A DNA stretch of 64,000 bases from an uncultured Acidobacteriota bacterium (GTDB taxonomy: Bacteria; Acidobacteriota; Vicinamibacteria; Fen-336): NCBI GenBank assembly GCA_902826455.1, contig CADEEV010000022.1:1-64000 (forward strand), written 5' to 3'. Position numbers and translations under genes: made by a program. Every line of letters begins with the position of its first letter. Position 1 is the stretch's first letter. Below, in pieces: positions 38,784 through 48,391 of the stretch. Below the pieces are notes generated by a model, which saw only the letters and a program-made list of their open reading frames with translations, ran no database searches and had not been told where the DNA came from.

Positions 38784-41060
38784 CTACTTCCTGATCTCGA
38801 AGTCCTGCTTGAGGCCCGCCACCGACACCGTGAAGGCCCCGGGCTCGAGGACGGTCTTGCCCGCGGCGTTCACGAAGGACAGGTCGGGCTTCGCGAGCGT
38901 GAAGGCGAGCGTCCGGCTCTCGCCCGGCTTGAGCTCGACGCGCGCGAAGCAGCGCAGGCGCTTCACGGGCGGCGCGATGCTCGCGTACTGGTCGGTCACG
39001 TAGACGAGCACGGGCTCGGCGCCGGCGCGGGCGCCCGTGTTCTTCACCGTGACGCTGACCGCCACCGGCGCGCCGGTCGCGGCCGGCGTGACCTTGAGGT
39101 CGGAGTACGCGAAGGTCGTGTAGCTGAGGCCGTGGCCGAACGCGAACTCCGGCGTGTACGCCTTGAGCCCGAAGCCCGTGTCCTGGTCCTCGAAGGCCTT
39201 GTGGTCATAGGTGAGCAGGGCGTTCGCGAAGCGCGGGTAGGTGATCGGCAGCTTCCCGCTGGGGTTCACGTCTCCGTAGATCACCTCGGCCAGGGCCTGA
39301 CCGCCTTCGTGGCCCGGGTTGAGTCCCAGCACGACGCCCTTGGCACCGTCGACGACGCGCCGGATCAGGCGCGGGCGGCCTTCCAGGAGCACGAGCACGA
39401 CCGGCTTCCCGGCGGCGATCACCGCCTTCGCCAGGGCGAGCTGGGCGTCGGGCAGCGCCAGGTCGTCGATGTTGCCCGGGGTCTCGGCATAGGCCTTCTC
39501 GCCGAGGCACACGATCGCCACGTCCGCCGAAGCGGCGGCCGTGGCGGCTGCCGCGACGTCGAGCTCCTTCTCGAGCTCGGCGCCCGGCACGTACGTGACG
39601 TTCGCCTCGCCCACGCGGGCCTTGATCGCCGCCAGGACCGTCTTGCGGTCCCTGGGGTAGAGCTCGCCGCGGTCGCCCTGCCAGGTGATCGTCCAGCCGT
39701 TGTTGAGGGACATCAGCGAATCGGCCGTCGGCCCCGTGACGAGCACCTTCGCCGTCGGGCTGAGCGGCAGCACGCCGCCCTCGTTCTTCAGCAGGACGAT
39801 CGACTGGCGCGCCGCCTCGAGGGCCTTGGCGCGCGAGGCCGCCGAGCCGACCTCGGTCGGCGCCTGGGTGCCGCGCAGCGGGTCGTCGAACAGGCCCATG
39901 CGGGCCTTCATGGTGAGGATCCGGGTGACGGCCTCGTCGACGCGGGCCATGGGCACGGCGCCTTCCTTCACGAGCGCCTCGAGGTGCGTCGCGAAGCTCG
40001 TGTCCGTCGGCACCATGCTCATGTCGATGCCGGCCAGGACGGCGATGCGGGTCGCTTCCTTGTCGTCGGGCGCCGCTCGGTGGATGTTGACGGCCTTCTT
40101 GATGTCCTCCCAGTCCGAGACCGCGACGCCGTCGAAGCCGAGCTCGCCGCGCAGGACGTCGACCAGGAGATGCCTGTTGAAGTGGCCGGGCACGCCGTTC
40201 ACGTCGCCCGAGTTGACCATCACCGACAGCGCGCCCGCCTTCACCGCGGCGGCGAAGGGCGGCAGGAAGATCTCGCGGAGCAGCGTGTCGGGGATCAGGG
40301 CCGGCGTGCGGTCGTGGCCGTTCGTCGGGAAGCTGTAGCCGATGTAGTGCTTGAGGCTCGAGCCCACGGTCGTGGCGGTTCCGGGGTCGCTGCCCTCGTA
40401 GCCGCGCACGGCGGCGACGCCCATCACGGTCGCGACGTAGGGGTCTTCGCCGAAGGTCTCGTAGAGCCGCGGCCAGAGCGGCTGGCGGCCGACGTCGAGG
40501 ACCGGCGAGAAGTTCCAGGCGACGCCGGCGGCGCGCGTCTCGGCCGCCGTGATCCGGCTGCCCTCGAGGAGCAGCTCGGGGTTGAAGGTCGCCGCCATGC
40601 CCAGGGGCTGGGGGAAGAGCGTGGCGCCGGCCACGTAGGTGGCGCCGTGGATCGAGTCGAGGCCGTACACGACGGGGATCTTGAGGCGGGTCTTCTCGAC
40701 CATGGCCTGGATCTCCTTCTGGCGTTCGCGCCACCAGGAGGCCGGCATGGCGATGTCGGCGACGTTGAGGAGCGACGACACGCCGTCGTCCACGATCGCC
40801 TTCTCGAGCTTCGCGGGGCTGAGCTTGAGGTTCTCGTTGCTCCCGTCGGAGACGGCCGCCAGCGTGAGCTGGGTCATCTGGCCGACCTTCTCGTGGAGCG
40901 TCATCTTCGCGAGGAGGGCCTTCACCTTCGCGGCCTGGCCGGCCGCCACGCGCTGCGGCGGCTGGTGCTTCTCGAGGAAGGCCTGGCTGTCGGGCAGCTC
41001 CTGGGCGGAGGCGGAGGCGGCGAGCACGGCGACGGCGAGACCGGCGGCTCTCAAGGACAT
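38784..41060 (-). CDS. bglX: GH3 beta-glucosidase (BglX-like)
   Basis: This 758-residue secreted enzyme has a signal peptide to about residue 19. The GH3 N-terminal domain has LDSIHGATYVAGATLFPQPLGMAATF, the KHYIGYSFPTNGHDRTP loop, and the nucleophile Asp in GVAVSDWEDI. The C-terminal alpha/beta sandwich domain (SIVLLKNEGGVLPL) and a fibronectin-III-like domain at the end follow. It hydrolyses beta-linked gluco-oligosaccharides in the periplasm. GGGAGGG lies about 11 nt before the ATG. It follows the Oar-like receptor gene on the same strand but is separated from it by a terminator. Confidence 0.95.
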   Translation of the reverse strand: MSLRAAGLAVAVLAASASAQELPDSQAFLEKHQPPQRVAAGQAAKVKALLAKMTLHEKVGQMTQLTLAAVSDGSNENLKLSPAKLEKAIVDDGVSSLLNVADIAMPASWWRERQKEIQAMVEKTRLKIPVVYGLDSIHGATYVAGATLFPQPLGMAATFNPELLLEGSRITAAETRAAGVAWNFSPVLDVGRQPLWPRLYETFGEDPYVATVMGVAAVRGYEGSDPGTATTVGSSLKHYIGYSFPTNGHDRTPALIPDTLLREIFLPPFAAAVKAGALSVMVNSGDVNGVPGHFNRHLLVDVLRGELGFDGVAVSDWEDIKKAVNIHRAAPDDKEATRIAVLAGIDMSMVPTDTSFATHLEALVKEGAVPMARVDEAVTRILTMKARMGLFDDPLRGTQAPTEVGSAASRAKALEAARQSIVLLKNEGGVLPLSPTAKVLVTGPTADSLMSLNNGWTITWQGDRGELYPRDRKTVLAAIKARVGEANVTYVPGAELEKELDVAAAATAAASADVAIVCLGEKAYAETPGNIDDLALPDAQLALAKAVIAAGKPVVLVLLEGRPRLIRRVVDGAKGVVLGLNPGHEGGQALAEVIYGDVNPSGKLPITYPRFANALLTYDHKAFEDQDTGFGLKAYTPEFAFGHGLSYTTFAYSDLKVTPAATGAPVAVSVTVKNTGARAGAEPVLVYVTDQYASIAPPVKRLRCFARVELKPGESRTLAFTLAKPDLSFVNAAGKTVLEPGAFTVSVAGLKQDFEIRK

Positions 41061-41088
41061 GAAGCGTCACCCTCCCGGGAACGAGAAA

Positions 41089-41134
41089 GACCCTGAAAAC
41101 GAAAACGGGCTGCGGACCCGGAGGCCCGCAGCCC
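41089..41134 (-). terminator. intrinsic terminator of the TonB-dependent receptor gene
   Basis: On the - strand a strong GC hairpin (41134-41107; arms GGGCTGCGG and CCGCAGCCC) is followed by a T-rich run, GTTTTCGTTTTC. It begins about 25 nt after the receptor stop. It is one of only two clear intrinsic terminators in the window. Confidence 0.75.
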
Positions 41135-41159
41135 TTGAGAGACCAGCTCTAGGTGCGGC

Positions 41160-44100
41160 CTAGAACCGGAGGCGGATACCGAACTGGACGACCCGGGGGT
41201 CGGCCGCCGCCGTGAGCTCGCCGAACCCGCCGGGGTTCGTCGCGCTGACGATCGTGGTCGCCGTCTGCGGGTTGCCGGTGTTGTAGACCGGGTTCTGCGG
41301 ATTCCAGGTCGTCTGCTGCGCGCCGCCGAACGTGCCGAAGAGGTTCACCGTGTTGAGCACGTTGTAGACCTCGGCACGCAGCTGCAGCTGAACCTTCGGA
41401 CCCAGCTTGATGTTCTTGTAGAGCGACGCATCCCACTGGAAGAAGCCCGGGCCGTCGCACACGTTGCGGCCCGAGTTGCCGTTGGTTCCGATCTGGTAGC
41501 CGTTGACCGTCCACGCGTTGACGTTCAGCCACTGGGTCTTGGAGCTGCCGTCGGCGCGGCAGGGCACGCCCTCGACCACGTTCGGACGCTGGTTGCCGGT
41601 GAAGCCGGTGCCGGCCGCGCCACCGTTGCCGTCGAGCCCCGGAGGCACGCCGAGGAAGACGGTGATGGGGAAGCCGGTGGCGGCCTGGACGATCGACGTG
41701 ACCTCCCAGTCACCGAACACGTTGCGAACCACCGAGCCCTTGTTCTCCAGGGACGGCAGGGCGAGGATCACGTTCGCGTTGAAGATGTGGCGACGGTCGT
41801 TGTTGCCACGGGCACGATCCAGGTCGGGCTGCGTGCTGTCCGTGTAGCCGTTGAGGACGCTGTAGGAGCCCGGGCCGTCCGCGTTGGAGAGGCCCGTGTT
41901 GCCGATGGACTTGGACCAGGTGTACGAGGCCTGGGCCGAGGAGCCGCGTCCGAAGCGGGTCACGACCTGCGTCTGGAGGCTGTGGTAGATCGAGCTGCGG
42001 TTCTGCTCCCACAGCGCCAGGTTGCTGCCGGCGCCGAAGGTGTTGATGCCGTTCAGCGGACGCAGCGCGCCGTTGCCCGTCTGGGCGAAGGCCAGGCGAT
42101 CGGCGACCGGGATCTCGTTCAGGTTGCGCTGACCGAGGAGGTTGCGTCCGGCGCTGCCGACGTAGGCGACTTCCATCGTCGTGTTGTGGGCGATCTCCTT
42201 CTGGACCGCGACGTTCCACTGGATGGAGTAGGGGTTCGCCTTTTCCTGCGAGACGGCCGTTGCGGGCGTGCCGTAGGAGGGCGTCAGGTCGCCGACGACC
42301 GGCGTGTTGTTGCCGAGGGTACGGATGACGCTCGCCGTGCCCGAGAGCGGAGGAGCCTGGCCGAGGCCGAGACCGCCGCTGACGCGCTCGCGCTGGTAGA
42401 AGAGACCGCCGCCGCCGCGGACGGCCAGCTTGCCGTCACCGTTGACGTCCCACGCGATACCGAGGCGCGGAGCGAAGTACATGAACTTGGTCGGCACCAG
42501 GGAGCGGTTCGGACCGTCGCTGCCGCCGGCCAGGCCCAGGGCCGGGCAGGGGTTCTTGCCGGGGACGTAGATCATGCCGTTGCAGGGACTGTTGCCAAGC
42601 GCGGGGTCGATCGTCGCCGGGTCGAAGTTGCCGAAGACGTCGCGGGCCTCGTAGGGCAGGGTGAAGTGCGTCGCACGCACGCCGAAGTCGGCGGTGACGC
42701 GCGGCGTGAGCTTCACGGAGTCGGCGAGGTAGAACTCGTAGTCCTTCCAGCGCTGCTGGACGGGGAGGTTCGCCTGGATCTCGCTCGTGTTCCAGACCAT
42801 GCCCTGGAGGAGCCAGTTGGCGATCGTGTTCTGCGTCGTGAGGCCGTTCGAGATCTGGCCGTTCGGGGCGCGGAAGCCGTACGTCCCGTTGACCTGCACC
42901 GACTCCTGGGTGGTATTCGCCGGCTCTTCGTTCTTCTTGTTCGTGCTGAGCAGGAAGCCGGCCTTCACGAAGTGCTTGCCGAAGACGGCCGAGAAGTCGT
43001 CCTTGAGGACGAAGAGGTCCTGGTTGTTCGTCCAGGGCGCCTGGTTCCAAAGGATGCCGCCGCCGTAGTTGCCGAGGGAGCCCCACATCGCGCCGGGCTG
43101 ACCGGCGCCGCCGCGGGACTTGATGTCGGCCGGGTAGGCCGTCGGAATGGCCTCGGCGAGCTGCGTCGCGAGCTCGGGGTTGTCGCCGCCGCGCGTCACG
43201 TTGATCTTGTTGGCCGAGTAGGAGAACGTCAGGGCGTTCACCATGCTCGAGCCGATGTTCCTGTTGAGCTGGGCGACGAGCGACTTGCCCGGCTGGTCCC
43301 AGTCCGAAGCGACGACCGGGAACGGATCGTCGCCCCAGAGGCCGTTCGGGGACGCCGAAGCCGTCCAGCTATCCTGCGTGTAGCGCACCATCATGCGGGT
43401 GCTCTGGCCGAGGGTCCAGTCGACGCGGGCGTTGATCTGGTCCCACTTCACCGGCGTCGGCGTGGCGAACACGTAGTTGTTGCAGCTGCCCGCCTGGGTG
43501 ACGTTCGGCAGGGACATGAGCTGCATCATCAGCAGGCCGCCCTGTTCGATGCGGTTCTGCGGAATCACGTTGCCCGGGAAGGGCTGGCCGGTCAGCGGGT
43601 CGATCGGCGTCGGGTCGGAGCAGCCCGGGATCGGGTTGCTGAAGTCGCCGGCGCGCTCGGCCGCGGTCGGAACCTGGGCGGTGCGGACCGTGCTGCGCTT
43701 GTCGTTGTTCTTCTCGTACGACAAGAAGAAGTGCAGCTTGTCCTTGAGGATCGGGCCGCCGAACGTGCCGCCGAAGTCGTCCCAGTGGAGGGGCGCCGCG
43801 TCCTGGCCGGTCTGCTCCAGGAAGTAGTCGGCCGAATTGAACTTGTCACGGCGCATGTAGTAGTACGCGCTGCCGTGGAAGTCGTTCGTGCCGCCGCGCG
43901 TCACGAGGTTGATCTGCGCGCCGCCGGCCTGGCCGAACTCGGCGCCGTAGTTGTTGCGCTGGATCTTGAACTCCTCGATCGCGTCGACCGAGGGGTAGAC
44001 CAGCAGCGTGCGGTTGGAGCCGACGTCATTGTTGTTGGCGCCGTCCACGAGCCACAGGTTGCCCGTGGTCGTGCCGCCGCCGACGGAGACGTCGGAACCG

Positions 44101-44627
44101 CCCTGCAGCCCCTTGTCCTTGGTGTTGAGACCCTGCTGGGCCGTGACACCGGGCTGGAGCAGCGTGAGCTGGATGAAGTTGCGGCCGTTCAGCGGCAGCT
44201 CGCGCACCTGCTCGCCGCTGATCAGGCCCGAGACGTCGGCGCCGACGGTGCGTACCGCGACGGCGGCCACCTCGACGTCCACGACCTCGCTGACCTGGCC
44301 GGTCTGGAGCTGCACGTCGATCGCGCGCACGTCGGCCGCGGTCACGACGATCTTGCTGCGCGCCTCGGACTTGAAGCCCGCCGCCTCGACCTCGACACGA
44401 TAGCTGCCGATCGGCAGCTCCGAGAACGAGTAGTTACCCGACGAGTTGGTCACCTGATTCTGGGTGAAACCCGTTCCCTCGTTCTTCACGGTGACTTTGG
44501 CTCCCGCCATCACCGCGCCTGTCGCATCCGTGACGGTACCGCGGATGGAAGCCGAGATCCTTTGCGCCATGGCGGGCATCGCCATGAGCAGAAGGACCGC
44601 GGCCGAAAGCAACCAATGTTTCCGCAT
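41160..44627 (-). CDS. Oar-like TonB-dependent outer-membrane receptor
   Basis: This 1155-residue protein has a signal peptide (1-21). A carboxypeptidase-regulatory-like beta domain follows at about 25-110 (SIRGTVTDATGAVMAGAKVTV, GSYRVEVEAAGFK), then a plug (REL-PLNGRNFIQLTLLQPGV at about 145-165, DGANNNDVGSNRTL), and a long barrel ending in FGIRLRF with the terminal Phe. It is the standard acidobacterial transporter-like family for polymers or glycans. GGAGGA lies about 9 nt before the ATG, and a near-consensus promoter lies upstream. The ligand is unknown; the adjacent beta-glucosidase gene suggests a glycan. Confidence 0.94.
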   Translation of the reverse strand: MRKHWLLSAAVLLLMAMPAMAQRISASIRGTVTDATGAVMAGAKVTVKNEGTGFTQNQVTNSSGNYSFSELPIGSYRVEVEAAGFKSEARSKIVVTAADVRAIDVQLQTGQVSEVVDVEVAAVAVRTVGADVSGLISGEQVRELPLNGRNFIQLTLLQPGVTAQQGLNTKDKGLQGGSDVSVGGGTTTGNLWLVDGANNNDVGSNRTLLVYPSVDAIEEFKIQRNNYGAEFGQAGGAQINLVTRGGTNDFHGSAYYYMRRDKFNSADYFLEQTGQDAAPLHWDDFGGTFGGPILKDKLHFFLSYEKNNDKRSTVRTAQVPTAAERAGDFSNPIPGCSDPTPIDPLTGQPFPGNVIPQNRIEQGGLLMMQLMSLPNVTQAGSCNNYVFATPTPVKWDQINARVDWTLGQSTRMMVRYTQDSWTASASPNGLWGDDPFPVVASDWDQPGKSLVAQLNRNIGSSMVNALTFSYSANKINVTRGGDNPELATQLAEAIPTAYPADIKSRGGAGQPGAMWGSLGNYGGGILWNQAPWTNNQDLFVLKDDFSAVFGKHFVKAGFLLSTNKKNEEPANTTQESVQVNGTYGFRAPNGQISNGLTTQNTIANWLLQGMVWNTSEIQANLPVQQRWKDYEFYLADSVKLTPRVTADFGVRATHFTLPYEARDVFGNFDPATIDPALGNSPCNGMIYVPGKNPCPALGLAGGSDGPNRSLVPTKFMYFAPRLGIAWDVNGDGKLAVRGGGGLFYQRERVSGGLGLGQAPPLSGTASVIRTLGNNTPVVGDLTPSYGTPATAVSQEKANPYSIQWNVAVQKEIAHNTTMEVAYVGSAGRNLLGQRNLNEIPVADRLAFAQTGNGALRPLNGINTFGAGSNLALWEQNRSSIYHSLQTQVVTRFGRGSSAQASYTWSKSIGNTGLSNADGPGSYSVLNGYTDSTQPDLDRARGNNDRRHIFNANVILALPSLENKGSVVRNVFGDWEVTSIVQAATGFPITVFLGVPPGLDGNGGAAGTGFTGNQRPNVVEGVPCRADGSSKTQWLNVNAWTVNGYQIGTNGNSGRNVCDGPGFFQWDASLYKNIKLGPKVQLQLRAEVYNVLNTVNLFGTFGGAQQTTWNPQNPVYNTGNPQTATTIVSATNPGGFGELTAAADPRVVQFGIRLRF

Positions 44628-44677
44628 CGAGGTCGTCCTCCGAACTCTTAGTTAATCGCGTTTACGAAGTTGGAAGT

Positions 44678-44707
44678 CTTATAAAATACGCGGCGCAGGT
44701 GTGTCAA
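44678..44707 (-). promoter_or_regulatory. near-consensus housekeeping promoter for the Oar-like receptor
   Basis: The - strand reads TTGACA (44707-44702), an 18-nt spacer, then TATAAG (44683-44678). The expected start is near 44671, giving a leader of about 44 nt that carries the GGAGGA ribosome site. The region is markedly A+T-rich. Confidence 0.75.
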
Positions 44708-44804
44708 GCATATTTCTCGGGAACATCTCTGCATTTTCTTGGAACGTAACGATTTCTTGAAGAGTAAGGTCGCCAGAACCGACCCCGGGTCACGACTTCG
44801 CCCG

Positions 44805-44810
44805 TAGAAT
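44805..44810 (+). promoter_or_regulatory. -10 box (TAGAAT) for the first TPR gene
   Basis: TAGAAT ends 9 nt before the ATG at 44820. No Shine-Dalgarno is present, which is consistent with a leaderless or near-leaderless mRNA. Confidence 0.55.
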
Positions 44811-44819
44811 GGCGCGCGA

Positions 44820-46685
44820 ATGTCTTCGCTGATTCGGGCGCGCCGGGGCCTCGCCGCCATCGTCTTCGCGGTCGCGTTGCTCGCCGGGGCGCGGGCCGCC
44901 GCCCCTCAGGACGAATCCCCCGCAAGTGCCTTCGATCAGGCCATCTTGCAGGCCGAAAAGAGTTTGCAGGAGGGCCGCTTCGCCGAGGCCGAGCGCCTCT
45001 ACGGGGTCGCGCAGGGCGAGGGTTGGCTGCTGCTCGGGACCCTCCAGAGGCTCGCCGGGGATCCGGTGCGGGCACGCGCTTCGCTCGGCGACGGACTGGC
45101 CGCAAGCCCCGGAAATCGCCGCATTCGGGCTGAAACCGCTCTCACGGAAGTCCAAAATGGTGAAGTCGCCTCGGCCGAGAAAATCGTGCGCGCGCTGCTC
45201 CAGGAGGAGCCTGCAGACCTCGAGGCGCTCTTCGCCCTCGGCCGTGTGGAGCTCGCGGCCTCGAGGCCCGAGGAGGCCGCTGCGGCCTTCGCGAAGCTCG
45301 TTGCGGAACGGCCGATCCCGCAGACCCACATGATCCTCGGCCGCACGTACTCCGACTTCCGCCTCTTCGCGCGTGCCCGAGACGAGTGGCGGGCGGCGCT
45401 GGCCCTCGACCCGCACCTCCCGCGCGCGCACTACGAGCTGGGCATGACGGCCCTGGCCCAAGCGGGCCGCGCCGGTCTCGAGGAGGCGGTCGGAGAGTTC
45501 GAGGCCGAGCTCGCACGCGCCCCCGACGATCCCCGCTCGCGGCTCGAGCTCGGCGTCGCACTCGTGGAGCTGCAGCGCTTCGAGGAAGCCCTGCCCGCCC
45601 TCGATGCGGCCGCGCGCCTCGGCGTGCGCGACACGCGGCTCGTCGCCTACCGCGGCCGGGCGCTGCTCGGCACCGGCCACGCCCCGGAGGCCGTGGCGGC
45701 CCTCCAACAGGCGCTCGAGACGGGGCGGGCGCAGGGCGCCAACGCCGGCGGCATCCGGGCCATGCAGCTGCACCTCGGCCAGGCGCTGCGGGCGGCGGGC
45801 AGGACGGACGAGGCCGCCGCGGCGTTCGCCGAGGTGGCGCGCTTGTCCGAGCAGAACACCGCGGACGAGCGCGACCAGATGGCGACCTACATGGCCGATG
45901 CGCAGGCGCCGCCAACTGCCAAGGGCGGGCCGTCGCTGCGCGAGCTCTCGCCGCTCGCGGCCCTCCCGCCGGCCGCGCGGGCCGCGCTCCTCGCCCGCGT
46001 CGAGAATGCCCTGGGCCAGGCCTACCTGAACCTCGGGATCCTGAAGGCGCAGGCGGGCGCCTTCGACGCGGCCGCGGAGCGCCTCGCGACGGCCGCGCGC
46101 CTTGCGCCCGGGCTGCCGCAGGTCCAGGCCTCCCTCGCGATCGCCTACTTCAACAGCCGCCAGTTCGGAAAGGCGGTGGCGCCCCTCGTGAAGGCCCGCG
46201 AGACGAGCCCCGAGGACCCGGGCCTGCGCCGGATGCTCGCGATCGCACGGCTCAACACGCGGGCGTTCGCGGAAGCCGCGGCGCTGCTCCGCGACGACCC
46301 GCAGCGCGAGAGCGACGCGTCGCTGCAGCTCGCCTACGTCGCGGCGCTCATCAAGGGCGGCCATGCCGCCGAAGCCGACCCGCTGCTCGAGCGGCTGCGA
46401 ACGAGCGCCGGACCGTCCCCGGAGCTCAGCGTGCTCGTCGGCCAGTCCTACGCGCAGCAGGGCCACGTCGAGTCCGCGATCGCGGCCCTGCGCGACGCCC
46501 TCGCCGCGCGGCCCGACGTGGCCGAGGCCAACGCGACGCTGGGTCTTCTCTACCTGCGCCAGGGCCGCGTGGCCGAGGCCATCGTGGAGCTCGAGACCGC
46601 CGTGCGCCTGGCGCCGGAAGACGCGAGCCTGCGGGCGCCCCTGGCCCAGGCCTATCGGAAGGCCGGCCGCACTCCCCCGCCCTAG
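44820..46685 (+). CDS. secreted TPR-repeat protein (copy 1)
   Basis: This 621-residue protein has a signal peptide (core AAIVFAVALLAGARA). About a dozen TPR units follow, the first starting AILQAEKSLQEGRFAEAERLYG. It is a clear paralogue of the second TPR protein: both contain YFNSRQFxKA, GLRRMLAxAxLNT and DDPQRExDA blocks at equivalent places. It probably scaffolds a periplasmic complex with CRTAC1 partners. Its stop is shared with the convergent CRTAC1 gene through CTAG. Confidence 0.88.
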   Translation: MSSLIRARRGLAAIVFAVALLAGARAAAPQDESPASAFDQAILQAEKSLQEGRFAEAERLYGVAQGEGWLLLGTLQRLAGDPVRARASLGDGLAASPGNRRIRAETALTEVQNGEVASAEKIVRALLQEEPADLEALFALGRVELAASRPEEAAAAFAKLVAERPIPQTHMILGRTYSDFRLFARARDEWRAALALDPHLPRAHYELGMTALAQAGRAGLEEAVGEFEAELARAPDDPRSRLELGVALVELQRFEEALPALDAAARLGVRDTRLVAYRGRALLGTGHAPEAVAALQQALETGRAQGANAGGIRAMQLHLGQALRAAGRTDEAAAAFAEVARLSEQNTADERDQMATYMADAQAPPTAKGGPSLRELSPLAALPPAARAALLARVENALGQAYLNLGILKAQAGAFDAAAERLATAARLAPGLPQVQASLAIAYFNSRQFGKAVAPLVKARETSPEDPGLRRMLAIARLNTRAFAEAAALLRDDPQRESDASLQLAYVAALIKGGHAAEADPLLERLRTSAGPSPELSVLVGQSYAQQGHVESAIAALRDALAARPDVAEANATLGLLYLRQGRVAEAIVELETAVRLAPEDASLRAPLAQAYRKAGRTPPP

Positions 46686-48364
46686 TCGGGCTCGCGCACG
46701 ACGACCACGCGATCGCCCTCGACGGCCTTCAGCACCTGGACCCGGCCCGACGGCCACGTGACCGTGACCTCCCGGGCCGACGGCGCCGCGCCCAGGCCGA
46801 AGTGCACGCGCACGTCGGAGGCGGAACCGTAGCCGACGCTCGTCGTGACGTGGGAGTACTGGGGGCCCGCGTCGGTCACGACCTTCACGCGCGCCCCCAT
46901 GCCGTCCCGGCTGCTCTTCGAGCCGACGAGCTTCAGGGCCAGCCAGTGGTTCGGCGTGGGCGAGACGTTGCGCCAGATCTCGAGGGCGCCGTCGAGGGCC
47001 GTCGTGACCACGTCCACGCGGCCGTCGTTGTCGACGTCGCCGAAGGCGGCGCCGCGATGCACGGCCTTCTTCTGGAAGTCGGCGCCCGCGGAGGCGCTCG
47101 CGTCGGCGAAGTGGCCGTCCTTGAGGTTCACGAACACGGCGTTCGACTGGGCCACGCGCGCCTTGAACTCCCCCTGGGGGTCCATGACGTCGGCGCAGGC
47201 CGCGAAGAGGTCCTTCCAGCCGTCGTTGTTGAGGTCCACGATCCCGTTGCCCCAGCCGGCCCGCGGCCGCGAGAACTGCGCGAGCGACGAGCGGATCGTG
47301 ACGTCCTCGAAGCTGGCCTTGCCGAGGTTCCTGAAGAGCGGGAACGTCTCGTTCATGAGCGCCGTCTCGAACAGGTCCGGCAGGCCGTCGTTGTCCACGT
47401 CGCGGGCGTCGGCGCCCATGCCCGCGATCGCGTCGGAGCTCCCGGTCAGCGCGACGCCCCGCTCGAAGGCTTTCTCGGCGAAGGTCCCGTTGCCGTTGTT
47501 GAGGAACAGCGCCGCGGGCTGCGTGTCGTTGGCCACGAAGACGTCCGGCCAGCCGTCGTCGTCGAAGTCGGCCACGGCCACGCCCATGCCCTTGCCCACG
47601 TGGCCGCGGATGCCCGCCGCGGCCGAGACGTCGCTGAACGTGCCGTCGCCGTTGTTGCGGAAGAGCGCGTTCGGCAGGCCCTCGTACTGCCGCGGGTGGC
47701 AGTAGTCGGGCGCCTTCGGGTTGCCGCACAGCGGCTCCTTCGCCGGCTCCCAGACCACGTAGTGGGAGACGAAGAGGTCGAGACGGCCGTCGCGGTCGTA
47801 GTCGAGGAAGCTCGCGGCCACCGCCCACATGGGACCGTACTTCGCATCGGGCTTGCCGAGTCCGGCCGCGTCGGTCACGTCGGCGAAGGTGCCGTCGCCC
47901 TTGTTCCGGTAGAGCGTGCTGCGGCGCAGGCCCGCGACGAAGAGGTCCGTCCTCCCGTCGTTGTCGTAGTCGCCGGTCGTCACGCCCAGGTCGTAGCCGT
48001 GCCCGGCCAGCTTCGCGGACTGGGTGACGTCCTTGAACGTGCCGTCGTGGTTGTTGCGGAAGAGGCGATTCCAGTGCCGTGGTCCGGCCTTCTCGAGGGA
48101 CGGGATGGGAGCCCCGTTGACCGCGAAGACGTCGAGCCAGCCGTCGTCGTCGTAGTCGAAGAGCGCGACGCCCGACACCATCGTCTCCGGCTGGTGCTTG
48201 CGCGCCGACCGGCTGGAGTCCGTGGTGAAGCGCACCCCCGCGCGCGCGGCGACCGCTTCGAAGGCGACCGGATCGAACTTCGGAGCGGGGAGGGCGGAAG
48301 CGGCGAGGGCACAGGCGGAGACCACGAGGACGACGGACCACGGCCAGCGGGCGATTCGCATCAT
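46682..48364 (-). CDS. CRTAC1-family FG-GAP/ASPIC-UnbV protein (copy 1)
   Basis: This 560-residue secreted protein has an N-terminal signal peptide. Repeated Ca-binding FG-GAP/VCBS blades follow (DYDDDGWLDVFAVNG, DYDNDGRTDLFVAG, DYDRDGRLDLFVSH, DFDDDGWPDVFVAND, DVDNDGLPDLF), making a beta-propeller. A C-terminal ASPIC/UnbV domain ends it (VRVHFGLG ... VTVTWPSGRVQVLK). Such proteins are expanded in Acidobacteriota and Planctomycetes and often encoded beside TPR proteins; their role is unknown. A TATCCT box lies 8 nt before the first of two ATGs. Confidence 0.91.
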   Translation of the reverse strand: MMRIARWPWSVVLVVSACALAASALPAPKFDPVAFEAVAARAGVRFTTDSSRSARKHQPETMVSGVALFDYDDDGWLDVFAVNGAPIPSLEKAGPRHWNRLFRNNHDGTFKDVTQSAKLAGHGYDLGVTTGDYDNDGRTDLFVAGLRRSTLYRNKGDGTFADVTDAAGLGKPDAKYGPMWAVAASFLDYDRDGRLDLFVSHYVVWEPAKEPLCGNPKAPDYCHPRQYEGLPNALFRNNGDGTFSDVSAAAGIRGHVGKGMGVAVADFDDDGWPDVFVANDTQPAALFLNNGNGTFAEKAFERGVALTGSSDAIAGMGADARDVDNDGLPDLFETALMNETFPLFRNLGKASFEDVTIRSSLAQFSRPRAGWGNGIVDLNNDGWKDLFAACADVMDPQGEFKARVAQSNAVFVNLKDGHFADASASAGADFQKKAVHRGAAFGDVDNDGRVDVVTTALDGALEIWRNVSPTPNHWLALKLVGSKSSRDGMGARVKVVTDAGPQYSHVTTSVGYGSASDVRVHFGLGAAPSAREVTVTWPSGRVQVLKAVEGDRVVVVREPD

Positions 48365-48372
48365 GGGCGCCA

Positions 48373-48382
48373 AGGATAGAAT
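48373..48382. promoter_or_regulatory. overlapping divergent -10 boxes (CRTAC1 copy 1 and TPR copy 2)
   Basis: TATCCT on the - strand (48378-48373) ends 8 nt before the ATG at 48364. TAGAAT on the + strand (48377-48382) ends 9 nt before the GTG at 48392. They share a TA step, and the whole divergent region is 27 bp. Confidence 0.55.
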
Positions 48383-48391
48383 AAAAATCCC

